A stretch of 64,000 nt of DNA from positions 124,001-188,000 of the IMG/VR virus record IMGVR_UViG_3300042386_001233; one strand, written 5' to 3'. Made by a program: the position numbers and the translations under genes. Of this stretch, positions 50,199-58,488 are shown one piece after another; the stretch's first letter is position 1; each line of letters starts with the position of its first letter. Under the pieces are notes generated by a model that saw nothing but the letters and a program-made list of their open reading frames with translations, searched no databases and was not told where the DNA came from. The DNA is from a virus.

Positions 50199-50602
50199 TA
50201 CGCCTCCACCTTTGGTTTAAGTTTCATAAGCTTATGCTTAATTTTCCAAACATGAGTCTCTTTGTTCTGAATATCTGGCCCCATATAAATGTGACAGAAG
50301 CCTTGGTGCTTGTCCAGACCCCATGCTTTAATTCCATGCTGGTCAATCCCTTCCACAACAAAACGACCCCTATAACCCATCGGGATGAACTCAGCACCCC
50401 TCACAAAGTATGGGCCTCCACCAACTCTAATTCTATCTCCTTTAATCAGTTCCTTCCAATTAAAGTCACGAATAATCTTTGTGTTCTTTGCTTCTTTGCT
50501 CTTTGCCTTAAAAACGAACGGAGCATTGCACTTAGGACACATATAAGCTCGCGGGCCTGTGGTAGCTCCACATTTTTCACAAGTTTTTTGACCCTTACCC
50601 AT
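50198..50602 (-). CDS. Phage zinc-ribbon protein
   Basis: This 134-residue protein has an N-terminal zinc ribbon (CEKCGATTGPRAYMCPKCN) and a beta-rich body with KGDRIRVGGGPYFVRGAEFI and QGFCHIYMG. It resembles a widespread early-phage family. DNA or RNA binding is likely from the ribbon alone. It has its own promoter upstream. Confidence 0.7.
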   Translation of the reverse strand: MGKGQKTCEKCGATTGPRAYMCPKCNAPFVFKAKSKEAKNTKIIRDFNWKELIKGDRIRVGGGPYFVRGAEFIPMGYRGRFVVEGIDQHGIKAWGLDKHQGFCHIYMGPDIQNKETHVWKIKHKLMKLKPKVEA

Positions 50603-50638
50603 TTTCTTTTCTCCTGTGTTTGTTGACGTTACACCCTA

Positions 50639-50666
50639 AGTATATCTCACTTATCGGCACTGTCAA
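50639..50666 (-). promoter_or_regulatory. Sigma-70-type promoter
   Basis: TTGACA (50661-50666) and TATACT (50639-50644), 16-base spacer with GCCGATAA. Drives the zinc-ribbon gene at 50602. Confidence 0.86.
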
Positions 50667-50712
50667 GAGGGAATCTTTAGAGTATTCTCGATTTTTTGAT
50701 TTAGTCACTAAT

Positions 50713-51120
50713 TTAGATAATATAGCCTTCTTTTTCTGCTTCACTATCACAAAGAGTTTTTATCCATGCCATAACCGGCTCTCCTTCATTGTCTCTTCTT
50801 TGTTTACGAAGCTTTCCTTTTTCTCCAGTAACTTCACAAGTTGTATAACTCATACTTTCTGCCATATCTATTGCTCCTTTGATAAAATCATCAGCGCCAT
50901 AAGCATAGGCTCTTAGCCCACCAAACTTTTCCTTAATTTGACTCCAACAGAAAAAATCTAGAGGCTCATTAGTCTTTTGCTTGTAATGAAGACGATTATC
51001 TACAATATAACATAGCTTGGATAGGATATTAAACCAACCATCCCCACATTCTATCCATGTAAGATTTTTAAACTGTTCAGGATAGGCTGAGATTAATTTA
51101 GCTGTTAGTTCAGGACTCAT
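50713..51120 (-). CDS. Phage protein with CGDGWFNIL and KEKFGGLRAY motifs
   Basis: The 135-residue protein has WIECGDGWFNILSKLCYIV, FCWSQIKEKFGGLRAYA and a C-terminal CEVTGEKGKLRKQRR region. These motifs define a common phage family, but no activity is known to me. Start overlaps the neighbour by 11 bases. Confidence 0.7.
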   Translation of the reverse strand: MSPELTAKLISAYPEQFKNLTWIECGDGWFNILSKLCYIVDNRLHYKQKTNEPLDFFCWSQIKEKFGGLRAYAYGADDFIKGAIDMAESMSYTTCEVTGEKGKLRKQRRDNEGEPVMAWIKTLCDSEAEKEGYII

Positions 51121-51382
51121 TGTAATCTACCTTGTGTATAATTCGTGTTCCAAGATGAGCGTTACTTAATTCTGTACTATCGTTAAGAGATTCATCACAA
51201 AGTCTTTCAAATTCTTTTCTGTCAATCTTTCGACCATCAAGAATAGTTTCTTCAAGATGTTTTTGAGTCAGCTCTTCTGGCTTATCAATCAATACAGTAT
51301 CATAAGCGTGTTCAAGATTCTTAGCTTCAATCACATACTTATGTCGAAACAAAGAAACGGTATTAACTTCAAAAAGTGGCAT
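51110..51382 (-). CDS. Small hypothetical protein
   Basis: Residue count 90. Begins with beta strands (PLFEVNTVSLFRHKYVIEA), then charged helices. Not recognised. Confidence 0.6.
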   Translation of the reverse strand: MPLFEVNTVSLFRHKYVIEAKNLEHAYDTVLIDKPEELTQKHLEETILDGRKIDRKEFERLCDESLNDSTELSNAHLGTRIIHKVDYNES

Positions 51383-51392
51383 AATAATCTCC

Positions 51393-51614
51393 TTAGTCTA
51401 TGTTGATATTATATTCATTAACTAATCTGTGAAATTCTGATCTAATCTTGTCAAGAGCATCACCCGCATCGGTAAAATCATTGCTATATTTCTGCCAAGA
51501 CCGTAATTGTTGAGAAAAATCCCACAACATTCTTTTAGCATCATTGGCTTTAACAGCCGTATCAAACTCGTACTGTTCTTCTGGTAGTTTAAATTTTAAA
51601 GTTGCTATTGGCAT
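51393..51614 (-). CDS. Small hypothetical protein
   Basis: This 73-residue protein is mainly helical with a C-terminal acidic end and aromatic WDFSQQLRSWQKYSND. Not recognised; ribosome site AGGAG-like upstream. Confidence 0.6.
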   Translation of the reverse strand: MPIATLKFKLPEEQYEFDTAVKANDAKRMLWDFSQQLRSWQKYSNDFTDAGDALDKIRSEFHRLVNEYNINID

Positions 51615-51617
51615 AAT

Positions 51618-51866
51618 TCACCACTTCTTTTTAAGATCGTCTGGTCTTTTGTCTGGATCTGGAATAATAGTCAAAACATTGTTTCTGAAAGTTGTCATAT
51701 AGCTTTGAGAAATCTTTCGCTTCAACAATCCCTCTTCTTCAATCTGAGTATAAACATTAATTCGATAATAGTCATGGAATACATTAATAACTTTAGTCAT
51801 CAAATGATTTTTAGGTTTCTCAACCTGCTTAAACAATAGTCCCTCAAGCTCAAATTCATTAGTCAT
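51618..51866 (-). CDS. Small hypothetical protein
   Basis: The 82-residue protein is alternately basic and acidic, with one strand-rich segment (YYRINVYTQIEEEGLLK). It overlaps the next gene by 4 bases. Not recognised. Confidence 0.6.
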   Translation of the reverse strand: MTNEFELEGLLFKQVEKPKNHLMTKVINVFHDYYRINVYTQIEEEGLLKRKISQSYMTTFRNNVLTIIPDPDKRPDDLKKKW

Positions 51867-52081
51867 CTAGCTCTCCTGTTTGCTCTGTTCAAAATCCTAA
51901 TAGTCTCTTTAGCATTGCTTGGAACCATAACCAGGCTTGGTGCGGTCTTATGTCCCCAATCCATATATCCAACAGCTTTTTGTTCTGCTGAACATTCCTT
52001 ACATACAATATTTCTATTAGTTTCTACAAGAAACTCATATCTTTCAACACCAACACAATTTTTGCAATAAATGCAATTCAT
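51863..52081 (-). CDS. Small zinc-binding protein
   Basis: 72 residues from ATG 52079-52081 (GGAGAAACT upstream); an ATG further back falls in the promoter region. CIYCKNC at the start and CKEC further on give a two-pair zinc knuckle. C-terminus basic (ILNRANRRAR). Possible nucleic-acid binder. Confidence 0.65.
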   Translation of the reverse strand: MNCIYCKNCVGVERYEFLVETNRNIVCKECSAEQKAVGYMDWGHKTAPSLVMVPSNAKETIRILNRANRRAR

Positions 52082-52115
52082 AGTTTCTCCAAAATGACGC
52101 GGCAACAACTCATGT

Positions 52116-52143
52116 TTTATACCACAAGTATCGGAGTTGTCAA
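52116..52143 (-). promoter_or_regulatory. Sigma-70-type promoter
   Basis: TTGACA (52138-52143) and TATAAA (52116-52121), 16-base spacer with CTCCGATA. Drives the zinc-binding gene at 52081. Confidence 0.82.
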
Positions 52144-52160
52144 CAGGCAGACTTTAGAAA

Positions 52161-52463
52161 CTATTTGTGTTTCTTTTTCTTTTTTATATTTCTGTCTAGA
52201 TGGTCTAAATATAGATTCTGATGAAGCTGTTCTTGTTTCTCTTTTTCTTTGCGTAGTTTTTTATGTTTTTTATCTTCTACTAGTTTGATTTTAATAGCTT
52301 TTGTGCCAGAATATATCATGAAAAGAGGAACAAATAAAAATATCAAGAGTATAACATACGAAAAATAAAACAATATCTTAATTAAGTACCCTAAAAAAAT
52401 AATACAGTAATATGAAAACGGAGCTTCTCTCTCAAAATATTCCATCCACTCTGGTTCAAACAT
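52161..52463 (-). CDS. Small membrane protein
   Basis: This 100-residue protein has one or two membrane helices (YCIIFLGYLIKILFYFSYVI, LLIFLFVPLFMIY) followed by a Lys-rich cytoplasmic tail. Possibly a membrane-targeted phage factor. Function unknown. Confidence 0.65.
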   Translation of the reverse strand: MFEPEWMEYFEREAPFSYYCIIFLGYLIKILFYFSYVILLIFLFVPLFMIYSGTKAIKIKLVEDKKHKKLRKEKEKQEQLHQNLYLDHLDRNIKKKKKHK

Positions 52464-52908
52464 AAGGAATGTCTACCATGTGTTCAATCTTGATGGTTTT
52501 AGTAGGACAAACAAAGTTTCCATCATCATCACTATAATAGATATTATTTAATCCCACAGCATTTAATAGCTTAGAGCAATTAACACATGGCTTGCTTCCA
52601 AGGATCAATCCCTGTCTGTTAATTCGTAAGACACATACGCTCCAATTAGGATCAATGGAGTTATAGCGATCAAGTAATTTAGAAATAAGATGAGATTCAC
52701 TATGTACATAAGGATACTCCAAATATTTGGGGATATTAAATCTTTTGCCAATCCTAAATGCTTTGGTACTCATTTTAACAGGATTGTTCTGAGCAAATTC
52801 TATCATCTTGTTACCATCAAAAGCAGCACAATAATGATAACAACGAACAAGAGGATTCGGTTCCCAATTTTCGTAGGCTTTCTTAATGGTCTTGTGAATT
52901 ATTTTCAT
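52456..52908 (-). CDS. Cytidine/deoxycytidylate deaminase-like protein
   Basis: About 150 residues from ATG 52906-52908. The zinc site is visible as HSE (YVHSESHLI) and PCVNC (GSKPCVNCSKLLNAVGLNN), the CDA-fold signature. A dCMP deaminase would supply dUMP for ThyX, whose gene lies 2.3 kb away. The surrounding fold is shorter than in classic dCMP deaminases, so nucleoside or other substrates are possible. Confidence 0.75.
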   Translation of the reverse strand: MKIIHKTIKKAYENWEPNPLVRCYHYCAAFDGNKMIEFAQNNPVKMSTKAFRIGKRFNIPKYLEYPYVHSESHLISKLLDRYNSIDPNWSVCVLRINRQGLILGSKPCVNCSKLLNAVGLNNIYYSDDDGNFVCPTKTIKIEHMVDIPYV

Positions 52909-53083
52909 TACTTTCATCCAATAGTCTATTTATTTTATCCAAATCTATAGGAGTATAAGTATCATCATTATCTTGACCATAAGCATCCCATTCAGTTTTA
53001 TTTAATGGGGGTAGTCTGTGTTTAGTAACCTCTTTTGGTGTTGGAGTTTCTGGATTAAGTTTGATTCTTTTAGGTTCTTTCAT
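52883..53083 (-). CDS. Small hypothetical protein
   Basis: The 66-residue protein is Pro/Lys/Asp-rich and probably flexible (LNPETPTPKEVTKHRLPP). It overlaps the deaminase gene by 26 bases. Not recognised. Confidence 0.55.
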   Translation of the reverse strand: MKEPKRIKLNPETPTPKEVTKHRLPPLNKTEWDAYGQDNDDTYTPIDLDKINRLLDESNENNSQDH

Positions 53084-53093
53084 AAGTACCTCT

Positions 53094-53243
53094 TTATTTT
53101 GAAGCTAACATATACAGTCCAACATTAGCTGCTGCATAACCAAGATAGGCTATAAACATACCATAGTTACTATGTAGATAACCTTGTTCAATGGCTATAT
53201 AAAGATATATTATACCAGTAATAAGAATAAGGTTAGCCGACAT
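53094..53243 (-). CDS. Small membrane protein (49 aa)
   Basis: A 49-codon frame from ATG 53241-53243. Two hydrophobic segments (LILITGIIYLYIAI and FIAYLGYAAANVGLYML) form a helical hairpin. Stop and start mesh with both neighbours without overlaps. Function unknown. Confidence 0.6.
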   Translation of the reverse strand: MSANLILITGIIYLYIAIEQGYLHSNYGMFIAYLGYAAANVGLYMLASK

Positions 53244-53244
53244 T

Positions 53245-53391
53245 TTAGTTCTTCTCTATGGGGATATAGCGAGAGCCATCGGGAGCAGTTTGTTCCTGAC
53301 CAATAGTAATCTTCTTATCTTCCTTCAGCAAGTTAATGATTGCTTGAGTATTGACATTGGGACTAATTGAAATTGCACCGATTTGAGCCAT
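53245..53391 (-). CDS. Small hypothetical protein (48 aa)
   Basis: A 48-codon frame from ATG 53389-53391 after GGAGATAATT. Sequence MAQIGAISISPNVNTQAIIN is polar, with a charged C-terminus. It is one base from the membrane protein gene. Function unknown. Confidence 0.6.
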   Translation of the reverse strand: MAQIGAISISPNVNTQAIINLLKEDKKITIGQEQTAPDGSRYIPIEKN

Positions 53392-53407
53392 AATTATCTC
53401 CTTATAT

Positions 53408-54319
53408 TTAAGAAACACAGTTTAGTAACGAATCATATTTTGCAAGAGCCAAGTCTTTTGCTTTTAGTTCTAGATCAATATCAAACTCAAGACCATAATT
53501 ATCAAAAGTATTTTCTGGATAATCTGCGTGCGCTCTTGGATTATTTCCTTCTCTACTTTCACTATAATGAAAAAGCGGTCTAGTTTGCCAAGTATCCCAA
53601 CACATATTAATAGCCTCACGTTCTGTAAGACCATTTGGGTGGCACTTATGATGTAAATAGTCGAAACATATTGGAATACGAGTAATCGGATGGAAGATAT
53701 CTACTAATTCTTTCACACTCCAGCAGTTAAGTTTGTCATCGTTTTCGATTGTGATGCGAGCCTGACAGTTATTGTCCAGTTTCTTAAAGTTGTTGTAGAA
53801 CCTGTGAGCAATTTCTTCTCTGGTTCCATTATTATTATGAATATGGAAATTCATTGGAGATCTACGATCTGCTGGAAGTCCAATTCTGTCAAAGAAACTG
53901 CTGTAGAAATTGAGTTCTGTAATGGTTTTTTCGATAACTTTTTCGTTGAGACTAGCCAGACTGTTAAATTCACTTGGATGAGCAGAAACACGAACGCTAG
54001 TAGAGGAAATAGTTTCTGAAAGATTGTCAAACGCATCTTGTATTTCGTCATAATTAGGCAAATCTTCAAGACTCACATTAGCCTCATCGTAAGTAATAAG
54101 AGGAAAAATGTCGCTACTAACACGATAAACATAATTGTTTTCTGCACAAAATTGAATTGTTTTATTGGTTACTTCTAGATTGTTTTTGATTCTATCACCA
54201 AGAATCTCTAGTGCTTCTTCTCGCGGCAAAGAACTGAATCGTTTAAAGGTCATAGTCTGATGACCAAATCCCTGTTCTTTCAACTTGAGGGATATGCAGC
54301 AAAGTCCAAGTTTATTCAT
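53408..54319 (-). CDS. uvdE: UV damage endonuclease UvdE
   Basis: Likely 303 residues starting at ATG 54317-54319, since the promoter occupies 54338-54366. TIM-barrel nuclease with family marks: LGLCCISLK at the start, VRVSAHPSEFN, MNFHIHNNNG, ITIENDDKLNC and ICFDYLHHKCHP with metal His/Glu/Asp residues. It nicks DNA next to UV lesions, feeding repair by a polymerase and the phage ligase. It is close to full length for the family. Confidence 0.92.
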   Translation of the reverse strand: MNKLGLCCISLKLKEQGFGHQTMTFKRFSSLPREEALEILGDRIKNNLEVTNKTIQFCAENNYVYRVSSDIFPLITYDEANVSLEDLPNYDEIQDAFDNLSETISSTSVRVSAHPSEFNSLASLNEKVIEKTITELNFYSSFFDRIGLPADRRSPMNFHIHNNNGTREEIAHRFYNNFKKLDNNCQARITIENDDKLNCWSVKELVDIFHPITRIPICFDYLHHKCHPNGLTEREAINMCWDTWQTRPLFHYSESREGNNPRAHADYPENTFDNYGLEFDIDLELKAKDLALAKYDSLLNCVS

Positions 54320-54337
54320 AGTGTCTCCTGTGCCGGA

Positions 54338-54366
54338 ATTATATCCTAGTATCGTCAAGTTGTCAA
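54338..54366 (-). promoter_or_regulatory. Sigma-70-type promoter of uvdE
   Basis: TTGACA (54361-54366) and a perfect TATAAT (54338-54343), 17-base spacer with GACGATA. Leader about 12 bases before the ATG at 54319. Confidence 0.88.
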
Positions 54367-54380
54367 GCCAGACTTGAGAA

Positions 54381-55016
54381 TTATTCGTATTCAACCAGCA
54401 ATGCTTGTCGAATAGGATCAGTAAGATTATGACGATCTAGATAAAAAGATAGATCGGGATTAAAAGTATTAGGCATATGTTCTAATACTCTTTGTGAGTA
54501 TATTGGACGTTTTGGTCGTAGTCTTAATTCTCTATTGAGATGATAACTCCATAAATACGCATTAGTTGCTCGTATATATTTATCTGTGTCAAAATCTTCG
54601 ATAGGACAATTTTTGACCAGTTTTAAAACTCTTTTTTCACAATCATGTTCTATCTCTAAAATATCGTGTAGACTTTTGTCTAGTTCTTCTGTAGTGACTT
54701 TGTAGTCTTTAATAAAAGCACTAGCAACCAAAGAAGGATAACTAATCCAATCAAAAAGAATATCATATGTTTCCATACTTCTATCCCACAATTTACGATC
54801 AGTTTTCCATTGAAGGAAATGACAGTATTCATGAATAAGTATTTCAAAACCCATGTGATGCTTCATGGCTACCGCGAATTCTTTTTCATTATCCTCTATA
54901 GAACACCATCCACCACAAGCTCCCTCTAATTCTTCTTGATTGTATAGCAAAACAGAGAATCCATGATCAAGCAATTCTCTAACTATTTTAATTGTTAAAT
55001 TAGATTTAGTTTCCAT
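54381..55016 (-). CDS. HExxH metallopeptidase-like protein
   Basis: This 211-residue protein has ILIHEYCHFLQWKTDRKLW with the zinc site HEYCH; a downstream Glu (EIEHDCEKRV) is a candidate third ligand. Similar single-domain zincins occur in bacteria and phages, some as SprT-like or anti-restriction proteins. The substrate is unknown. Confidence 0.75.
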   Translation of the reverse strand: METKSNLTIKIVRELLDHGFSVLLYNQEELEGACGGWCSIEDNEKEFAVAMKHHMGFEILIHEYCHFLQWKTDRKLWDRSMETYDILFDWISYPSLVASAFIKDYKVTTEELDKSLHDILEIEHDCEKRVLKLVKNCPIEDFDTDKYIRATNAYLWSYHLNRELRLRPKRPIYSQRVLEHMPNTFNPDLSFYLDRHNLTDPIRQALLVEYE

Positions 55017-55019
55017 TGT

Positions 55020-55208
55020 TTATACTAATTGTCCTTGTTCATTAACAACAGAATAGATTTTCATTACTTTGAGATCTGGTTCAAAATATTCATGAAATTT
55101 TTGTATCGCTGCTTCTCTTGAAGATTCAAAAAAAGAACCATGAAGAATAAGTTTTTGTCCGTCTGAGTCTTGTAATTGTCCGGTAACAATAAGCTCTTTC
55201 TTTACCAT
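55020..55208 (-). CDS. Small hypothetical protein
   Basis: This 62-residue protein is beta-rich (KKELIVTGQLQDSDGQKLIL). It overlaps thyX by 7 bases. Not recognised. Confidence 0.6.
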   Translation of the reverse strand: MVKKELIVTGQLQDSDGQKLILHGSFFESSREAAIQKFHEYFEPDLKVMKIYSVVNEQGQLV

Positions 55209-55834
55209 CCTAATGCCTCCGATACAGTAGGAAATTGTTCTGAAAAAATTCTTTTTGCTTCTTCTGCAATAAGCATATGTTCTTTTTGAGTCCCATTAGA
55301 AGATCGTAATTCTATGTAGTGAATCCATGATCTGATATTTCCATGAATATATAAACGAGTAGGAGTTGCCAATGGTAGAATAAATCTAGCACACTCTTTA
55401 GCTATTCCATCAGCTATCATTCCATCGTAAATAGATTTAGCCTTAGCAAAATGTTCTCTAATTCTCATACCCCATTTAGCCCTAACTTCATCTGGAATAT
55501 CATCTATACTATTTTGACGATTTTTATCGTCTTGTCTGCGTAATTCAAATAATGGAATTTCTTCTGCTAATAGTGTCGTGTCTGCATATCTCTGAGAAAA
55601 CTCTTGAAAATTAAAGCTTCTATGTCTAAGAATTTGAGCCGCTATTCCTCTTGTGGTATTCACCTCAAGACCCATACTCGCCATTTCAAATATCGACCAA
55701 TGTTTATTTTTAATACAGTAAGCTAATAGTTTTGCGTAATTATCTGAATCCTGATTTTTCGGGTTACTGACCCTCGCACAATAGCTCATTAGTTTTTCTG
55801 CGTCTGGAGTTACACTAATTAGTTTTACACTCAT
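55202..55834 (-). CDS. thyX: Flavin-dependent thymidylate synthase ThyX
   Basis: This 210-residue enzyme has the ThyX motif RHRSFNFQEFSQRY, ending in YIHGNIRSWIHYIELR for the substrate region. It makes dTMP from dUMP using FAD and CH2-folate. It fits the nearby deaminase-like gene as a dTTP supply route. Length is within family range and the key residues are present. Confidence 0.95.
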   Translation of the reverse strand: MSVKLISVTPDAEKLMSYCARVSNPKNQDSDNYAKLLAYCIKNKHWSIFEMASMGLEVNTTRGIAAQILRHRSFNFQEFSQRYADTTLLAEEIPLFELRRQDDKNRQNSIDDIPDEVRAKWGMRIREHFAKAKSIYDGMIADGIAKECARFILPLATPTRLYIHGNIRSWIHYIELRSSNGTQKEHMLIAEEAKRIFSEQFPTVSEALGW

Positions 55835-56067
55835 ATTTGATCCTCCGTATATAATATTTCAAACTCTTCTAATGGACAAAGTTCTTCATCCCAAAAACCA
55901 TTTCTTAAACCTCTACCAAGTATATGTCCTGCTTTTAGCCAAGTATTATGATAGCTATCAAGAGTCATTCTTTTGGTAATTCTGCCCCAATCACATATTG
56001 TAGCATCAAAAACTTCTGTTCCAGCATCAAACCATTCGTCTGATTTAGACACAAATTTGACATACAT
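55831..56067 (-). CDS. Small hypothetical protein
   Basis: The 78-residue protein ends in a charged helix and contains one Cys pair apart; ribosome site overlaps the previous gene. Start overlaps the upstream gene stop. Not recognised. Confidence 0.6.
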   Translation of the reverse strand: MYVKFVSKSDEWFDAGTEVFDATICDWGRITKRMTLDSYHNTWLKAGHILGRGLRNGFWDEELCPLEEFEILYTEDQI

Positions 56068-56720
56068 TATTCTTTTGCCTCTTTAAATTCATAAAAGTAT
56101 TCTTCTTCTTCTGATTTGCTTACCCACCTACTACCAGTATGCTCACAACTAAATTCTTTGCTAAAAACTTTCCAATCTGGTTTCTTGTCAAATGTTCTAC
56201 TGATAAAACTTCCTCCATCCATCCACAGTACCCTATTGTTTGGTTGTATAAAAAATTGTCCACCTTCACCTAAGAATACATGACCACATTTATGACCAGC
56301 AGCCATTTCACCATAACCAGATTTGTACTGTGGGCCAAAACACCAATCTAAAGTAAACAAATATTTGGATCTATGTAATGAATGATCCTTTAGCATTATT
56401 TTAGCTGCTCTGTTTTTTGTATATTCATTAATATTGCACGACACATAGTAGCTCATACTATCCCACAGTTGTATCCAGTCCAATGGATATTCGCTACCTC
56501 CCTCATCATTACCTCTTAGATAATGAATTGGAACTCTGGCGTGTTGACTTCCATATTCTGTCATAATAGAAAACATACCACATCTTTGTGGGATGCTGGT
56601 GAAGCTAAAAACTTCAACCACTATTCTTTCATTTTTGACATTAGGGAGTTCATCGTTTAGAAAGCCCGTATCAAGAAAACACCAAAATGGAGGAATGTCT
56701 ATATTTAGGTAATTGCTCAC
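56067..56720 (-). CDS. Hypothetical protein, GTG start
   Basis: About 217 residues if started at GTG 56718-56720, whose GTGA overlaps the TGA of the upstream gene as elsewhere in this genome; an ATG at 56765 is rejected. Cys and Trp-rich (VSCNINEYTKNRAAKIML, LDWCFGPQYKSGYGEMAAG). No catalytic motif. Confidence 0.65.
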   Translation of the reverse strand: MSNYLNIDIPPFWCFLDTGFLNDELPNVKNERIVVEVFSFTSIPQRCGMFSIMTEYGSQHARVPIHYLRGNDEGGSEYPLDWIQLWDSMSYYVSCNINEYTKNRAAKIMLKDHSLHRSKYLFTLDWCFGPQYKSGYGEMAAGHKCGHVFLGEGGQFFIQPNNRVLWMDGGSFISRTFDKKPDWKVFSKEFSCEHTGSRWVSKSEEEEYFYEFKEAKE

Positions 56721-56944
56721 GGTACTGTTCTTTCTGAAGGAATATTTGGCTCCTGTAAATTCCACATAGGATTAGCACCAAAGTATATCTCATGACTATC
56801 TACATGAATACACTCTCTTGTTGAGAACAAATCTACTACCCAAATAGTATTAATGTCTGGCCCATAATCTATAACCAATCTAGCAAAACCTTCTCCTTTT
56901 GGAGTAAAAACATTGATAGGAGGATTTAATTGCAAAATATACAT
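56717..56944 (-). CDS. Small hypothetical protein
   Basis: This 75-residue beta-rich protein (YILQLNPPINVFTPKGEGFA) carries one Cys. It overlaps both neighbours by 1-4 bases. Not recognised. Confidence 0.6.
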   Translation of the reverse strand: MYILQLNPPINVFTPKGEGFARLVIDYGPDINTIWVVDLFSTRECIHVDSHEIYFGANPMWNLQEPNIPSERTVP

Positions 56945-57189
56945 TAATAATCGCTCACTGTAAATTTAACATCGGCTTTTTCTTCTTTAAACTTGGTTTG
57001 ATGTTCAACCCATTTATCTTCTGTCATATGATTAAAAATAGCGGTAGCTACTTTGCTAACACTTTTTGCTACTCCACTAGCATCCGGCCCAGCATCTAAC
57101 TTAGCCCAATAATAAAGACCATCTTCCTTGTCTTTAATTACTTCATAACCCTGTGTTTTAGCCCATTTTTTGATTTCGGAGATCATCAT
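56944..57189 (-). CDS. Small hypothetical protein
   Basis: The 81-residue helical protein has GYEVIKDKEDGLYYWAKLD near its start. Not recognised. Confidence 0.6.
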   Translation of the reverse strand: MMISEIKKWAKTQGYEVIKDKEDGLYYWAKLDAGPDASGVAKSVSKVATAIFNHMTEDKWVEHQTKFKEEKADVKFTVSDY

Positions 57190-57190
57190 A

Positions 57191-57502
57191 TTAACAACTC
57201 ATGTTACCAGACTTGGGTGGTTTGTCAACATACTTTCTTGTGGTTGGATCGTAATTTTCTATAGGTTTATCATAATGCTTCCATGCTTTTTCATGTCGCA
57301 AAGCAATGATCTCTTTTTCTTGCTCAAATATTCTTTTCTTTTGATATTCAATTAACTTATATAGCTCAATGATGTAATCTAAAACCTGCTGTCCTTTATA
57401 TTGTGACAGGATACTGCTGACTTTAGACAAATTCATAGGCTCATACTTGAGTGTCATATCGTAATCGTCTGGATTCCAGTTAGGATCATATGCCTCGCTC
57501 AT
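57191..57502 (-). CDS. Hypothetical coiled-coil protein
   Basis: This 103-residue protein has a long coiled coil in the middle (YKLIEYQKKRIFEQEKEIIA). Ends with a polar tail. Not recognised. Confidence 0.6.
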   Translation of the reverse strand: MSEAYDPNWNPDDYDMTLKYEPMNLSKVSSILSQYKGQQVLDYIIELYKLIEYQKKRIFEQEKEIIALRHEKAWKHYDKPIENYDPTTRKYVDKPPKSGNMSC

Positions 57503-57846
57503 TTTTGCATAGCCTCTTCATGGGAAATTGTTCTCTTATGATCAAATCCCATAGAGAATCCCTGCATATAAACAGTTTTAAGTAGACGAGAATTTTCTCC
57601 AACAAGTTGTCTATTATCTTTTGCCCAAAGAACAAAACTTTTCTCTTCATCGCAAATATCAGACAAGTCTGGATAATAAATATCATCAAACCAATAATAA
57701 TGTTTTTGTAGCATAGTATCTAATGCTATAAATACTGGTGGTTTTGGATCATAACTATGGTCTATTGCTGATATAACAAGCTCATCCATAAACACATTAA
57801 CAATCTTGTCTCCAACCTTTAATCCCATAGCCAAATCAAGACGCAT
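57499..57846 (-). CDS. Hypothetical protein
   Basis: 115 residues from ATG 57844-57846 with GGAGACTACTA upstream. Contains KVGDKIVNVFMDELVISAID, then aromatic-rich helices (HYYWFDDIYYPDLSDICDEE) and a final helix. Not recognised. Confidence 0.6.
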   Translation of the reverse strand: MRLDLAMGLKVGDKIVNVFMDELVISAIDHSYDPKPPVFIALDTMLQKHYYWFDDIYYPDLSDICDEEKSFVLWAKDNRQLVGENSRLLKTVYMQGFSMGFDHKRTISHEEAMQK

Positions 57847-58036
57847 TAGTAGTCTCCTTACTAAATTGATCCATATATGAATTGTAGGCATCTTCTAGAT
57901 TTTCAATAAGCTTAAATTTCCAGATTGGAGCCTTGTTCCATTCTGTACTCTCGTCAATGCTTTCAATCAAACACTGTAATGCTTTTTCTGTGCCTATTGT
58001 TTCTAATGCTTTTTTAATTTGGTCTTTATTAGTCAT
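57836..58036 (-). CDS. Small hypothetical protein
   Basis: 66 residues from ATG 58034-58036 with AGAGGATGGG upstream. Helical, charged. Overlaps the previous gene by 4 bases. Not recognised. Confidence 0.58.
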   Translation of the reverse strand: MTNKDQIKKALETIGTEKALQCLIESIDESTEWNKAPIWKFKLIENLEDAYNSYMDQFSKETTNAS

Positions 58037-58359
58037 CCCATCCTCTTGTATAAATAACTTCCTGCCCAATCACACTCATCAATAAGTTTTTTGTGGTCAT
58101 GAAATAGATTGTATCTAGCATCTTTATATGGAGCTTTATAGCTTGCTGGCTTATAAACATCTCCGGTGTTTTTATCTACGAAAGCATGAATAGTCTCAAC
58201 ACCTTCCCAAACTTGAGTAATCTTGTAGTATTTCTTATTCTCTTTGAAGAAATAATAAACAGCTTGTTCATCTCCATAGGTCTGTTTTTTAGCTTTTACT
58301 TCAAGAGCATCTAACCATATGTTAATATGGTCATGAAAATTAGTAGCTGTAGAGTTCAC
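58033..58359 (-). CDS. Hypothetical protein, GTG start
   Basis: This 108-residue protein starts at GTG 58357-58359, overlapping the stop of the 29-residue gene upstream. Aromatic strand-rich (EQAVYYFFKENKKYYKITQV). Not recognised. Confidence 0.62.
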   Translation of the reverse strand: MNSTATNFHDHINIWLDALEVKAKKQTYGDEQAVYYFFKENKKYYKITQVWEGVETIHAFVDKNTGDVYKPASYKAPYKDARYNLFHDHKKLIDECDWAGSYLYKRMG

Positions 58360-58445
58360 CAGTTAACCCCTAAAAAATAACCAAAAACAAAAAATACAAT
58401 AATCACTAAAGTTAGTTCGATTAACCAAGTAAAATCCCAATCCAT
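58356..58445 (-). CDS. 29-residue single-pass membrane protein
   Basis: A 29-codon frame from ATG 58443-58445 after AGGAACTGG. Reads MDWDFTWLIELTLVIIVFFV and continues as a membrane helix ending GVNW. Stop overlaps the next GTG by 3 bases, strong evidence that it is translated. It directly follows a consensus promoter. Confidence 0.68.
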   Translation of the reverse strand: MDWDFTWLIELTLVIIVFFVFGYFLGVNW

Positions 58446-58455
58446 CCAGTTCCTC

Positions 58456-58484
58456 ATTCTATCTTATCGGTTTTCTCTTGTCAA
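58456..58484 (-). promoter_or_regulatory. Sigma-70-type promoter
   Basis: TTGACA (58479-58484) and TAGAAT (58456-58461), 17-base spacer with ACCGATAA. Starts the unit headed by the 29-residue membrane protein. Confidence 0.86.
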
Positions 58485-58488
58485 GACT

